Source: Deltaproteobacteria bacterium (GTDB lineage: Bacteria; Desulfobacterota; DSM-4660; Desulfatiglandales; HGW-15). Taken from it: a DNA stretch of 45,292 bases. The position numbers and the translations under genes were made by a program. Where the stretch lies: the NCBI GenBank assembly GCA_019313825.1, contig JAFDAM010000009.1, forward strand, positions 1 to 45,292, given 5' to 3'. Below the pieces are notes generated by a model. It was not told where the DNA came from, did not search any database, and worked only from the letters and a program-made list of their open reading frames with translations. Of this stretch, positions 1-8,770 are shown in pieces; position 1 is the first letter of the stretch, and each line of letters begins with the position of its first letter.

Positions 1-126
1 TTCGCCTCGCAAGGGGATGTCCTTGTCTGGTAATAGGGAAAATCATCTTTGAATATTATCGCCTCTTTATGCTCCTTGCTGATTACAGGCGGCATTACTC
101 TTCCTCCTTCAACTGCTTATTTTATC

Positions 127-172
127 TTTAAAAACCACTTCCTTTGGCATAGTCAGAGAAAATTGGTTATGC
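127..172. repeat. Fragment of the dispersed modular repeat
   Basis: The stretch around 130-168 (CACTTCCTTTGGCATAGTC, then AGAGAAAATTGG) resembles 20430-20470 upstream of the glyQ-glyS spacer element, where ACGTCCTTTGGACGTGCTC is also followed by AGAGAAAATCCG. It is probably a decayed arm of the same family. No gene is visible in 1-360. Confidence 0.4.
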
Positions 173-191
173 CTTCAGTTTTGCAACACTT

Positions 192-274
192 CAGCCCTCA
201 GCAATCAGCTTTCAGCCGTAAGCAAAAGACCCTCAAACAAAAGGATTTGGCTGATCGCTGATTGCTGAGTGCTG
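192..274. repeat. Inverted repeat, 18-bp arms
   Basis: Arms at 192-209 and 257-274 are reverse complements at 17 of 18 positions, with core CTCAGCAATCAGC against GCTGATTGCTGAG and a 47-nt interior. The element lies in non-coding DNA. No T-tract follows, so it looks like a REP or MITE-type palindrome rather than a terminator. Confidence 0.7.
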
Positions 275-361
275 GCCGCTCCATCCAGAATTCATTGTTT
301 CTGGATGGACACTAATTATTATATAATATAACTATACCAATATTGTCCAAACCAAATGATC

Positions 362-400
362 AAAATCGGTGGACATGCCTTACATGTTCACCGATTTTTT
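362..400 (+). terminator. Strong rho-independent terminator
   Basis: A 16-bp stem (362-377 pairing with 383-398, one G-T pair) with a 5-nt loop is followed by a run of six T ending at 400. No plus-strand gene lies upstream within the window, so it ends either a transcript that enters from the left or a short non-coding RNA. AT-rich -10-like sequence (TATAAT at 322-327) lies just upstream. Confidence 0.75.
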
Positions 401-1002
401 GCATCGCATTCATGAAAAATATTTTTACCGGATTATAGGGTTAATATGTCAATTTATTCGCAGGGCGTTTTTTAGACGCCATATGGATAAAATACCATGA
501 TCCTGTACAGTGTCAACCCAAAAAGACAGATTGTTAACCGGTAGATATCAAGTATCTCTCAATATTTCTCAAAAAGATGTCTATGAGATGTTATTATCTC
601 TATATATTATATTCGGCGGCCATTCCGGAAGACAGGTAACCGGTCAGGGTAGATGATGAGTGGGAGGTCATAAAAAATTGGCTCTGCCTGAAAAGGGCAA
701 TCTATCCGGTAATACCCATTAATAAGGTTCAGGGTTCAAGGTTCAAAAGTTCAAAGGTTCCCCGATAAATCGGGATCTTCGACAGGGACTAAAATAATTC
801 AGGAGGTAAATTTGTTTTGCCATATACCGTGCACCTTATACCATACACCTTTTTCTATTTTGATATAGTCATGAAGAGACAGCCGTCACCTCCTATGTCG
901 ATACACCCTTTTTTGGTGCAAACAGAGCCACGTCCTTCTTTCCCGCCAAAGGGCGGGAAAATCTTCGAGGGGCGTGGATTCTTTACTCAACCTCATCCAT
1001 CC
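401..1002. other. Non-coding stretch with repeat modules
   Basis: No convincing coding sequence is visible. The stretch holds a copy of the dispersed modular repeat (about 686-988), a degenerate GGTTCAA-type tandem run (726-758) and two short GC-rich hairpins, CCCGAT/ATCGGG at 761-774 and TTTCCCGCC/GGCGGGAAA at 939-960. Confidence 0.6.
686..988. repeat. Dispersed modular repeat, copy A
   Basis: The modules, in order, are as follows. CTATCCGGTAAT with ATTAATAAGG is at about 701-726. A GGTTCAA-rich run follows, then a CCCGAT hairpin and a TATACC-rich run near 820-850. The core TGAAGAGACAGCC is at about 871-883, ATGTCGATACACCC at about 895-908, GTGCAAACAGAGCCACGTCC at about 916-935, and the end ATTCTTTACTC at 978-988. 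The first modules and the core recur in the same order at 8905-9085. The ATGTCGATACAC to ATTCTTTACTC part recurs at 12416-12477, and the core plus end at 20643-20731. Confidence 0.65.
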
Positions 1003-1030
1003 TTGACATACAAACTTACTTTGTTATGAT
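1003..1030 (+). promoter_or_regulatory. Sigma70-type promoter of the sugar transporter operon
   Basis: A perfect -35 box TTGACA (1003-1008) is separated by 16 nt from TATGAT (1025-1030), one mismatch from the -10 consensus. Transcription would start near 1037 and leave about 110 nt of leader before the binding-protein gene. The match is unusually good for this window. Confidence 0.7.
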
Positions 1031-1146
1031 GAAAATGAAGAGGATTTTATTGCTAGTTATTTAATGAATATTACTACTGTAAGGGGGTGATATAAAAACG
1101 AGAAGAAAGGGGTCGGTTTATTAAACTATAACAATAGAAGGGAATT

Positions 1147-2514
1147 ATGAAAAAAATATTCATTATCGCAGGTATTGTTATAATAGTAATAGCCGCTATT
1201 TTGATTTACATATCTAAACGCCCTCCGGAAGTGGTAGAAATTGCATTCTGGACAACTGAAACACAATCTGATCGTATGAAAACCATTCAACTCCTTATGG
1301 ATACGTTTCAGGCTCTGAATTCTGATATTACTGTTAAACTGGTTCCTGTTGATGAAAATGATATGCCATCTCAAATGGCTGCCGCATCTGCTGCGAAAAA
1401 TTTGCCGGGCCTTATAGAAGGGAGTTCTGAATTAATACTCGCCTTTGGTGAGGAAGGGATTTTTGACATTAAAGGGGCTACAAAAATGGTAAAAGAGATC
1501 GGCAAGGATCGATTTTATCAAGGCGCCTTAAAGATGGTTGAAAGCCCTGACCCCGGTAATTTCTATGGCCTCCCCTATCACGGCTGGGTTCAGGGTATAT
1601 GGTATCGGGCTGACTGGTTTGATGAGGCGGGTTTGGCTCCTCCCAATACCTGGGAAAATATTTTAAAGGCCGCTAAAACATTCTATAAGCCCGAAGAAAA
1701 CCAGTATGGTATCCTTATCGGCACAAAGGCAGAAAATTATGCAGAACAATGCTTTACCCATTTTGCCTTATCAAATGGTGGTGCAGAATTTAATTCAAAG
1801 GGTGATCTCATCTTTAACTCCAAAGAGATACTTGAGACCCTTGAATATTATGCTGAGTTGGCAAAATATAATCCTCCCGGACCACATACATGGCGTGCCC
1901 GTGATTATTATCTGCAAGGCAAGATGGCCATGTTCTTCTATTCCACATATATCATGGATGACCTTGCGTTGGCGGAAGTTGCTGCGGGGTCACTCACAAA
2001 TGAAAACTATTCTGAATTAAAAGGGAGCACTTTTGATCCCAAGCTTGTTGATAATACAAGAATAGCAACGACTATAACCAAAACCCGCCCCGGGGGGTAT
2101 GGTTCCATGGTTGCCCTTGGCCTGGTGGATCAGGACAATAGTGCAAAGAATGAAGCAGCTCAAAAGTTGCTGTCCTTCCTGTATGAACCATCAAGCTATA
2201 TAATCTTCCTCCATATGTCTCCGGGTGGAATGAATCCAATGCTTAGGGATATTGCCGGCAAGCCGGAATACCTGAATGATCCAAATGGCATTTTTAAACG
2301 GTATGGCCGTGAGAAAATTGAAGAGATAACCGCAGGTCTAGACAGTATGGGATCATTTACCGTAGTCAACGGCAAGACATTCCCGGCCTCGGGTAGGATC
2401 TTTGCAAAACAGATCATTCCGAGAATGATCTATAAAGTCACGATCGACGGTATGGACCCGAAAGACGCCATTGTCTGGGCTGAAAAACAGATGAAAGAAG
2501 TAATTGGTTCATGA
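1147..2514 (+). CDS. Sugar ABC transporter substrate-binding protein (CUT1 type)
   Basis: This is the extracellular solute-binding component of a carbohydrate ABC importer, delivering ligand to the two permeases encoded next. The 455-residue protein starts with a hydrophobic segment (about residues 4-23) preceded by two lysines and followed by KR. It has no lipobox cysteine, so it is probably held by an uncleaved signal anchor rather than as a lipoprotein. The body shows the family 1 binding-protein pattern (WYRADWFDEAGLAPPNTWEN near residues 150-170, then the M-A-M-F-F segment of the hinge lobe). An AGAAGGGA ribosome site lies 4-6 nt before the ATG. The ligand cannot be read from sequence. 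The gene is first in a four-gene operon, with a hairpin directly after it. Confidence 0.9.
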   Translation: MKKIFIIAGIVIIVIAAILIYISKRPPEVVEIAFWTTETQSDRMKTIQLLMDTFQALNSDITVKLVPVDENDMPSQMAAASAAKNLPGLIEGSSELILAFGEEGIFDIKGATKMVKEIGKDRFYQGALKMVESPDPGNFYGLPYHGWVQGIWYRADWFDEAGLAPPNTWENILKAAKTFYKPEENQYGILIGTKAENYAEQCFTHFALSNGGAEFNSKGDLIFNSKEILETLEYYAELAKYNPPGPHTWRARDYYLQGKMAMFFYSTYIMDDLALAEVAAGSLTNENYSELKGSTFDPKLVDNTRIATTITKTRPGGYGSMVALGLVDQDNSAKNEAAQKLLSFLYEPSSYIIFLHMSPGGMNPMLRDIAGKPEYLNDPNGIFKRYGREKIEEITAGLDSMGSFTVVNGKTFPASGRIFAKQIIPRMIYKVTIDGMDPKDAIVWAEKQMKEVIGS

Positions 2515-2530
2515 TATCATAATACTCTGC

Positions 2531-2574
2531 AAAAGCCCCGGAATGCCATGAATAAGCATGCGGGGCTTTTTAAT
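2531..2574 (+). terminator. Intra-operon terminator or attenuator hairpin
   Basis: AAAAGCCCCG (2531-2540) pairs with CGGGGCTTTT (2561-2570), and a fifth T follows. The hairpin sits between the binding-protein gene and the first permease gene. A partial terminator here would give more binding protein than permease, which is common in ABC importer operons. The ATG at 2548 lies inside the loop, which argues against it as the permease start. Confidence 0.7.
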
Positions 2575-2577
2575 AAA

Positions 2578-3444
2578 ATGCCCATTTCAATCGAACAGAG
2601 AGAGTCGAGATTAGGATGGAAGCTGATTGCACCCAGTTTAGGTGTAATCGGTTTGCTGATAATCTATCCCATTCTTTATAATATCTATCTGAGTTTCTTT
2701 GATGTTAAACTCACGGGAGAAAAGTTTTTTATTGGCCTTGCCAATTACGAAAAACTGCTTCAAGACACTGCATTTTACGGCTCAGTATTAACAACTATCA
2801 TTTTCCTCATTGGGACGGTCGTTGGCTCGACTTTGATCGGCCTATTGGTCGCCCTTTTGATGAACTTGCAATTCCCATTCAGAAATGTTGCCAGGGCCAT
2901 TATCCTTCTCCCCTATTTTGCACCGATCATATCCGTTGTATTCGGCTGGCAATTTATTTTTGACCCCGTAAACGGCATATACAATCATGTTATGGTTGAG
3001 GTTCTCCATGTAACCGATCAGAGACATAATCTCATAGGGGACCCCCATACGGCCTTACTTGTTGTAATAATCTTTGATATTTGGAGGCACTTCCCTATTT
3101 CATGTCTCTTAATTATTTCCAAATTGCAATCCATAAACAGGGACCAATATGAAGCAGCGGCTATTGACGGATGTGGCCCTCTGGGGCGCTTCTTCCATGT
3201 CACCCTCCCGGAGATCTATTTCGTCTTGGGCACGTTGGTGATTCTCCGGTTAATTTGGAATATAAACAAATTTGAAGATGTTTTTTTACTGGCACCAAAT
3301 GTTCAAACATTGCCTATTTTTACTTATTACGCCGCTTTTACCGGTATTATAGACCAAGGATTTGCTGCGACCATATCGGTCGTCCAGTTTTTATTCCTTT
3401 CTTTCTTGATATATTTTTATGTAAAAAAAGTCCTGAAATGGTGA
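2578..3444 (+). CDS. Sugar ABC transporter permease (MalF/UgpA type)
   Basis: This is an inner-membrane permease subunit with about six hydrophobic segments. The binding-protein-dependent EAA loop is clear (EAAAIDGCGPLGRFF, about residues 200-215), which docks on the ATPase. I chose ATG 2578 (289 residues, MPISIEQRE) over the in-frame ATG 2548 because the latter lies in the loop of the preceding hairpin. Neither start has a strong Shine-Dalgarno match, so 2548 (298 residues) is not excluded. It pairs with the second permease 6 bp downstream to form the heterodimeric channel. Confidence 0.88.
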   Translation: MPISIEQRESRLGWKLIAPSLGVIGLLIIYPILYNIYLSFFDVKLTGEKFFIGLANYEKLLQDTAFYGSVLTTIIFLIGTVVGSTLIGLLVALLMNLQFPFRNVARAIILLPYFAPIISVVFGWQFIFDPVNGIYNHVMVEVLHVTDQRHNLIGDPHTALLVVIIFDIWRHFPISCLLIISKLQSINRDQYEAAAIDGCGPLGRFFHVTLPEIYFVLGTLVILRLIWNINKFEDVFLLAPNVQTLPIFTYYAAFTGIIDQGFAATISVVQFLFLSFLIYFYVKKVLKW

Positions 3445-3450
3445 TGTACA

Positions 3451-4413
3451 ATGATAGGTAAAAGATCTTTTTTGCAAAACATATTTCTGGCACTGGCTGT
3501 TGGATCTGTTCTCTTTATTTGCCTGTTTCCTTTTATCCAGATCCTATCCACTTCCCTCAAACATCAATTTGACTGGGGGAATCCGTCTTTAATTCCCATG
3601 AAAATCAATCTGGAGGCCTACAGAGAACTGTTAGGATTCGGGAAAATGAAAGATGCGCCCATTCCTGATACGATAAAACGACTTTTAGACAATCCATTGA
3701 TCACAGAAAAAAAGAAGGATGAGATAATCTCTAAATATCGATCTACAGGCGATGTATTCCCCTTTCCAAGATATTTTTTAAACACCTTTATACTTTCCGC
3801 TTCAGCAGCGAGTATATCATTGATATTGGCCGTTTTCGGCGCATATTCTTTTAGTCGATTACGGTTTAAGGGACGCAGCACAATTCAGAGGAGTATCCTG
3901 TTTGTCTATATGGTGGGTGGCGTCATGTTAATGGTACCTCTCTATCAGATGAGTGTAAAAGCAGGATTGACTAAGACGGTTTGGGGATCATTATTGAGTC
4001 TGCTTTTGATATATATCATTCAGACATTACCTGTCTCTCTATATATGTTGGGAAACTATTTTCGTACAATTCCATATTCACTTGAAGAGGCAGCAGCCAC
4101 GGATGGCTGTTCTAGGATCGAAGCAATTTTTTTTATCATTTTGCCACTTTCCGCGCCCATGTTGGTAACGGTGTTCGTATATTGTTTTATTATTGCCTGG
4201 AACGAATTTCTATTCGCCTCTGTTTTTATAAAACAATTCCATGATTTTCATACGCTACCTTTAGCTCTTCAGTCTTTATTTGTTTCCAAGAATGCCATTT
4301 GGGACAGAATCATGTCCGCCTCCATGTTAACGCTCCTTCCTGTTATCTTCTGCTTCATGTTCGTCATGCGCAATTTAACCGGAGGTCTGACAGCGGGAGG
4401 TGTTAAAGAATAA
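3451..4413 (+). CDS. Sugar ABC transporter permease (MalG/UgpE type)
   Basis: This is the second inner-membrane permease subunit, 320 residues. An N-terminal transmembrane segment (about 11-32) is followed by an extended loop of roughly 75 residues, rich in charged residues, before the next membrane segment at about 110. That loop is longer than in typical MalG-like proteins and may contact the binding protein. The EAA loop reads [17 protein letters not shown] near residues 211-227. The gene sits between the first permease and the ATPase with gaps of 6 and 2 bp, indicating one transcript. Confidence 0.88.
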   Translation: MIGKRSFLQNIFLALAVGSVLFICLFPFIQILSTSLKHQFDWGNPSLIPMKINLEAYRELLGFGKMKDAPIPDTIKRLLDNPLITEKKKDEIISKYRSTGDVFPFPRYFLNTFILSASAASISLILAVFGAYSFSRLRFKGRSTIQRSILFVYMVGGVMLMVPLYQMSVKAGLTKTVWGSLLSLLLIYIIQTLPVSLYMLGNYFRTIPYSLEEAAATDGCSRIEAIFFIILPLSAPMLVTVFVYCFIIAWNEFLFASVFIKQFHDFHTLPLALQSLFVSKNAIWDRIMSASMLTLLPVIFCFMFVMRNLTGGLTAGGVKE

Positions 4414-4415
4414 TT

Positions 4416-5519
4416 ATGGCAAGCGTAACACTTAAAAACATCTATAAAAGTTTTGGCTATGTGGAGGTGCTTCATAATATTAACCTGGAGGTGGACGAAG
4501 GAGCGTTTGTGGTTTTGGTTGGTCCTTCCGGTTGCGGCAAGAGCACGACCCTAAGACTCATCGCCGGACTTGAAGATGCCACAGAAGGAGAAGTATTAAT
4601 AAATAAAAGGGTGGTCAATTTAATAGAACCCCAACATAGAAATATCGCTATGGTTTTCCAAAACTACGCCCTTTATCCCCACAAGAATGTTCGAGAAAAC
4701 ATCATTTTTGGATTGAAACGGGCAAAGGCCCCGAAAGATCTGATCAATAGACGGTTGGAAAGGGTTTCAAGAATATTGGAATTGGAGGACCTTCTTGATA
4801 GGAAACCCGCCCAGTTATCCGGGGGGCAAAGACAACGTGTCGCTATGGGTAGGGCCATTGTAAGGGACGCCGACGTATTCTTATTTGATGAGCCTCTAAG
4901 CAACCTTGATGCAAAACTCAGACATCAAATGCGTTCAGAGATCAGACGAATTCATAGAGAATATAAAACCACCAGTATTTATGTCACGCATGACCAGGTT
5001 GAAGCCATGACATTAGGAGATAAGGTTGTGGTTATGAGGGATGGCTTTATTGAACAGCATGGTAGCCCGATGGAAATTTATCTAAAGCCAAACAATATTT
5101 TTGTGGCTACTTTTATTGGTGCGCCTTCAATGAATATGCTGGATGCAACGCTCTTTCCTGGATTTGTAGAGTTGGAAGGACAAAAACTTATGTTAACAAA
5201 ACGGATTAATGAAAATGATATACCGTTGCCAAAGGAAGGGAAAAAGCTCAAACTGGGCATCAGGCCTGATTTCTTTCTTGATGAAGACATTGTCGGTAAA
5301 GAAACACATTTGGCCATAATCAGAAACGCCCATATCGATATCATTGAACCCCTGGGATTTGATAGGGAACTCGATGTCCAGGTTGGAAATCAGGCCTTAA
5401 AAGCTAGATTGGATCTCAGGACTATGGCAAAAGAGGGAGAGACGATTAACTTATGTTTCGATATGGAAAGGGCGCATTTTTTCGATGTGGGCACAGAAAA
5501 GAGGCTATCTATTCATTAA
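4416..5519 (+). CDS. Sugar ABC transporter ATP-binding protein (MalK/UgpC type)
   Basis: This is the cytoplasmic ATPase that powers the importer. It has Walker [10 protein letters not shown] (residues 36-44), Q-loop Q82 in QNYALYPH, signature LSGGQ (134-138), Walker B with FLFDEP (155-160) and H-loop His192. After about residue 235 comes a C-terminal TOBE/OB-type domain, as in MalK, UgpC and MsmX, which gives 367 residues in total. This subfamily often serves more than one CUT1 importer. It is the last gene of the operon; no clear terminator follows. Confidence 0.93.
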   Translation: MASVTLKNIYKSFGYVEVLHNINLEVDEGAFVVLVGPSGCGKSTTLRLIAGLEDATEGEVLINKRVVNLIEPQHRNIAMVFQNYALYPHKNVRENIIFGLKRAKAPKDLINRRLERVSRILELEDLLDRKPAQLSGGQRQRVAMGRAIVRDADVFLFDEPLSNLDAKLRHQMRSEIRRIHREYKTTSIYVTHDQVEAMTLGDKVVVMRDGFIEQHGSPMEIYLKPNNIFVATFIGAPSMNMLDATLFPGFVELEGQKLMLTKRINENDIPLPKEGKKLKLGIRPDFFLDEDIVGKETHLAIIRNAHIDIIEPLGFDRELDVQVGNQALKARLDLRTMAKEGETINLCFDMERAHFFDVGTEKRLSIH

Positions 5520-5640
5520 ATCACTAACGTTGTAAAAGTCGAAGATGCTGCTTGAAAGATCCCGCATCATCGGGGAGATCCCCCGGAACGGGATTTCGTT
5601 TAACTCAACAAGGCGCCAACTATAGGGTTGAGCAAAGCGC
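5520..5640. other. Spacer between convergent genes
   Basis: The spacer between the transporter operon (+) and the YcaR-like gene (-) holds GC-rich inverted segments (GATCCCG with CGGGAT, about 5560-5598, and GGCGC with GCGCC, about 5611-5643). They could form a bidirectional terminator, but there is no good T-tract. Confidence 0.35.
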
Positions 5641-5814
5641 CTAATCTTTGATGGGTTTGGCCTCGTCGATAAGCATGATGGGGATATCGTCCTTTATCTC
5701 ATACAGAAGCCTGCATTCTTCACAGATCAGTCCATCCTTAGTATCGTTCAGATATATATCCCCTTTGCATTTGGGGCATGCCAGGATATCCAACAACTCT
5801 TTACTCAGTGCCAT
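5641..5814 (-). CDS. Trm112/YcaR-family (UPF0434) small zinc-ribbon-like protein
   Basis: This is a 57-residue protein beginning MALSKELLDILACPKCKGD. It has the YcaR/Trm112 pattern: a CPKC knuckle at residues 13-16, a second CEEC at 31-34, and the conserved tail IPIML near 44-48. An AAGGAG site lies 8 nt upstream of the ATG. In enterobacteria ycaR sits between lpxK and kdsB, so its place at the end of this LPS operon agrees with a conserved but undefined link to envelope genes. Trm112 proteins elsewhere activate methyltransferases; whether this one does is unknown. Confidence 0.85.
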   Translation of the reverse strand: MALSKELLDILACPKCKGDIYLNDTKDGLICEECRLLYEIKDDIPIMLIDEAKPIKD

Positions 5815-5849
5815 GACACTACTCCTTTATAATCTTGATCATTATCTTT

Positions 5850-5980
5850 ATGGGTTTTACCAAATCAGTTGCAGATTACAAGGGGTGCAGAGGTATAAAA
5901 CCCAAATATATGACCACAGCAAAGGCCAGTGGAATTTCAAAAAAGATACCGCCTTGAAGAGATGGGCATCACCTCCTAAG
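5850..5980. repeat. Dispersed modular repeat, copy B
   Basis: Colinear with 20541-20676: ATCAGTTGCAGA, then ATAAAACCCAAATAT, TGACCAC, AGTGGAATT, and the core GCCTTGAAGAGA followed by CATCACCTCC. The palindromic partner arm is largely lost. It lies 62 bp behind the stop codon of the minus-strand waaC gene. Confidence 0.65.
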
Positions 5981-6041
5981 GTTGAAACTACTTTTTATTT
6001 ATGACCGTTATTGTAATTGGCTTTGTGTGAAAAAGCTAATC

Positions 6042-7106
6042 TTATCCGGTGTTCTGTCCGTCGAGCTGATTGTTGATCTCTTCCAGGACCCTCTGAATAT
6101 TCAGATTATTGCACAGGTCCTTGTCACACTTCCTCTTAAAGCATGGTCCGCAGGAGGGAGAGAGTTGAACGACCCTGTCCGTTGAACGTCTGGGGCCGGA
6201 ATACTCTGACGATGAAGGCCCGTAATAGGAGACCGTTGGTGTTTCAACGGCGCTGGCGGCGTGTACTGTGCCTGTATCAGGCCCTATTACCAGGCATGAC
6301 ATTCTCAGGACTTCAATAAAGCACTCAAGAGTAAGATCCCCTAACTGCTTAACACTATTTCTTTTAGACAACGCCGCGATTTTTTCGGACCTCTTTTTTT
6401 CAGTGTCGCCTGACCATGTTAGTACGGGCTCCAATCCATGTTGAGATACACAATCACAAAAATCGGCTACCAATTTTTCATCCAGCAGTTTTGTCTGCCA
6501 GCCTCCGCCTGCCGTAACCAGGACAAAATGACCCGGCAATAACCTGTCCCGGGAAAGAGCGTCTTCAGCCATCCTCACCGCAGTCTCTTTCGGGGGGAGG
6601 GATGGATGAACAGTCCTTGCCATATCCATATAAAGGGCCTTTTCCACAAGCCGGACAGTCTGATCAACAACATTGCCATGCGGCACCGAAAAGGTCTTAT
6701 CCAGCAGGTATATGCTATGTTTCTCCCTGCAGACCTGAGAATCCTTTGCGAAACCCACCCTCATATCCGCACGTGCGATACGGGCAAGTATGGCGCTTTT
6801 AAACAGGGTATTGATCTCAAGGACAAGGTCATATCTCTTCTTCCTGAGCGTTGACCAGCATTCACCTATCTCCTGCCATGTCGACCTGCTGAATAGGGAC
6901 CTTCTCCAGGCTTTCGTGTTTATGGGAATTACGTTATCTACGCCCGGGAGATCCTCTATTATGGGGCTCCACCTCTTTTCGATCAACCAGTCTAATTCAA
7001 CTCTTATATTATTTTTTAGGAAATATTCCTCGAAGCACTCGATGATCGGGAGTGAATGGATAATATCTCCGAATGCGCTTAGCTTGATGATGAGAACGCG
7101 TAACAA
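6042..7106 (-). CDS. waaC: Lipopolysaccharide heptosyltransferase I (GT9 family)
   Basis: This enzyme transfers the first L-glycero-D-manno-heptose to Kdo of the LPS inner core at the cytoplasmic face of the inner membrane. The 354-residue protein starts with the GT9 pattern (VLIIKLSAFGDIIHSLP, residues 4-20) and has the nucleotide-sugar site GPDTGTVHAASA near residue 270, followed by PTVSYYGPS. The start is TTG at 7106, with AAGGAG 6 nt upstream. Two neighbouring genes encode the heptose phosphatase and heptosyltransferase II. Assignment as I rather than II follows the N-terminal KLSAFGD type and the presence of a separate WaaF next door. Confidence 0.88.
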   Translation of the reverse strand: MLRVLIIKLSAFGDIIHSLPIIECFEEYFLKNNIRVELDWLIEKRWSPIIEDLPGVDNVIPINTKAWRRSLFSRSTWQEIGECWSTLRKKRYDLVLEINTLFKSAILARIARADMRVGFAKDSQVCREKHSIYLLDKTFSVPHGNVVDQTVRLVEKALYMDMARTVHPSLPPKETAVRMAEDALSRDRLLPGHFVLVTAGGGWQTKLLDEKLVADFCDCVSQHGLEPVLTWSGDTEKKRSEKIAALSKRNSVKQLGDLTLECFIEVLRMSCLVIGPDTGTVHAASAVETPTVSYYGPSSSEYSGPRRSTDRVVQLSPSCGPCFKRKCDKDLCNNLNIQRVLEEINNQLDGQNTG

Positions 7107-7130
7107 TGTGGCTCCTTGTGAGATCTATAC

Positions 7131-7706
7131 TTAATTTTCCCTGCCCAGGATCCAGCGGACCGCGTCAAGGAGGTCCTTTGCTATATTGACAGGCTTTAGG
7201 GATTTATTGGGAAGTATATATTTAATGTCTCCTTGTCCATAGCCGGTCTTAACCATGATGCCTTTCAGGTTGGAACGATGAGCAAGTTCCATGTCCGTAT
7301 ACCGGTCCCCGACCATGTAGGAGTTTGACATATCAATATCAAAGGCCTCACATGCCTGTAAAATAAGGCCTGTCTTGGGTTTCCTGCAGTCACACTCATA
7401 ACAGTATTCGGGCAAGACTCCCCTGGGGTAATGAGGACAGAAAAAAATTCCATCTATCATCGCCCTTTTCTCCTTCAGGGAGGCCTTCAAGGAGGCATGC
7501 ACATCATCAACCAGTTCTATGGGGAAATAGTCTCGTGCCACACCAGATTGATTTGATACGATGATAGCAAGGAAGTTATTTTCATTCAATAACCTTATCG
7601 CTTCAGGCACACCGGGAAGGATGACAAATCTGCTCAGATGGTTGATGTATCCCATCTGCTCATTAATGGTCCCGTCTCGATCCATGAAAACCGCGGGTCT
7701 TTTCAC
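7131..7706 (-). CDS. gmhB: D-glycero-beta-D-manno-heptose-1,7-bisphosphate 7-phosphatase
   Basis: A HAD-family phosphatase that removes the 7-phosphate during ADP-heptose synthesis. The nucleophile motif is DRDGT (Asp9 and Asp11), the Thr/Ser motif is VSNQSG (about residues 50-55), and the acid motif is VGDRYTDME. The zinc-binding CPH...CDC group typical of GmhB is present (about residues 89-107). The length, 191 residues, is normal. The GTG start at 7706 overlaps the waaF stop as GTGA, with GAGGAG 7 nt upstream, so translation is probably coupled to waaF. Confidence 0.92.
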   Translation of the reverse strand: MKRPAVFMDRDGTINEQMGYINHLSRFVILPGVPEAIRLLNENNFLAIIVSNQSGVARDYFPIELVDDVHASLKASLKEKRAMIDGIFFCPHYPRGVLPEYCYECDCRKPKTGLILQACEAFDIDMSNSYMVGDRYTDMELAHRSNLKGIMVKTGYGQGDIKYILPNKSLKPVNIAKDLLDAVRWILGREN

Positions 7707-8770
7707 TTTAACTCCTCTCTTAAACTCTCCATCTCATTCCATACATGGTCCGGTTCAATTCCCAACATGCATTGATAGTCCTCAGGACACTCGGGTTTCA
7801 GGCATGGCGCGCAGTCTACCTGGTGACGGACGACCCTCGCCTTTGGGCTTCGGGGCCCTGTTGCCACATGATCGGTAGATCCGAAAATAGCTACCATCGG
7901 AACATCCAGCGCCGCAGCCACATGCATAAGGCCCGAATCATTGGTCACAAAAAATTGACATCTCTTGATAAGGGCCATTGCCTGCTCAAGTGTTGTTCTG
8001 CCGCAAAGATCCAATGGTGTGTGTTTCATAGACCCGGTCACTGATCTGCATATCTCCTTTTCCCCCGGGCTGCCCATGACAACCACCTTTGCGCGCCACT
8101 TTTCAGCAGCCCGGTCTCCAATAGCCGCGAATCTTTCCGGGGGCCATCTCTTGGCAGGGCCGAATATCGCGCCGGGGCTCAGGCCGAGCAGGAGATCGCC
8201 CCTGCCTATACCTTCCGGAAGAAGCAGTGCTTGAACGGACTCCATAGCCTCCTTACTGACCGACAGGACAGGATCCTCGGTCTTTGCTTCCCAGCCCATG
8301 GCCCTCAGGATGGAAAGGTAATATTCCACCTGATGAAGTTTCAAAACTTTGTCGTTCCTTATAACGGTGTGGGTCAACAAAAACCCTCTTCCATCCGTGT
8401 TGTAGCCGACCCTGAACCTGACACCGCCAAGATAGACAAGCAGCGCAGCTTCAAAGGCATTCTGAAACAGGATGGTGAGATCAAATTTCATCCTGCGAAT
8501 CACCCCTGCCGCCCTGATGACCTCTATCAGATCAGCGAAATAACCCCTGCCTTTCCTGAGCGGCAGGACCTGGTCCACGGCAGGATGACTCTCAAGCATT
8601 GGGATTACCCAGGGTCTTGCCATGACAACGATAGTGCTTTCCGGGAAATTTTTCCTGACAGCTTCAAGGGCGGGGAGGCTTATAACCATATCGCCCACCC
8701 AGTTGGTGGCCCTCACCAGTATCCGCCTGATCCTGGTTCTGTCAATGGTCTCTTGACCGTCAACTCTCAT
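7703..8770 (-). CDS. waaF: Lipopolysaccharide heptosyltransferase II (GT9 family)
   Basis: Adds the second heptose to the LPS inner core. The 355-residue protein has the N-terminal motif ATNWVGDMVISLPAL (about 22-36), diagnostic of WaaF, and the donor-site motif TNDSGLMHVAAALDVP (about 280-295) followed by FGSTD. The ATG at 8770 has AAGGA about 9 nt upstream. The stop overlaps the gmhB start. Upstream a 298-bp gap containing a repeat separates it from lpxL. Confidence 0.92.
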   Translation of the reverse strand: MRVDGQETIDRTRIRRILVRATNWVGDMVISLPALEAVRKNFPESTIVVMARPWVIPMLESHPAVDQVLPLRKGRGYFADLIEVIRAAGVIRRMKFDLTILFQNAFEAALLVYLGGVRFRVGYNTDGRGFLLTHTVIRNDKVLKLHQVEYYLSILRAMGWEAKTEDPVLSVSKEAMESVQALLLPEGIGRGDLLLGLSPGAIFGPAKRWPPERFAAIGDRAAEKWRAKVVVMGSPGEKEICRSVTGSMKHTPLDLCGRTTLEQAMALIKRCQFFVTNDSGLMHVAAALDVPMVAIFGSTDHVATGPRSPKARVVRHQVDCAPCLKPECPEDYQCMLGIEPDHVWNEMESLREELK

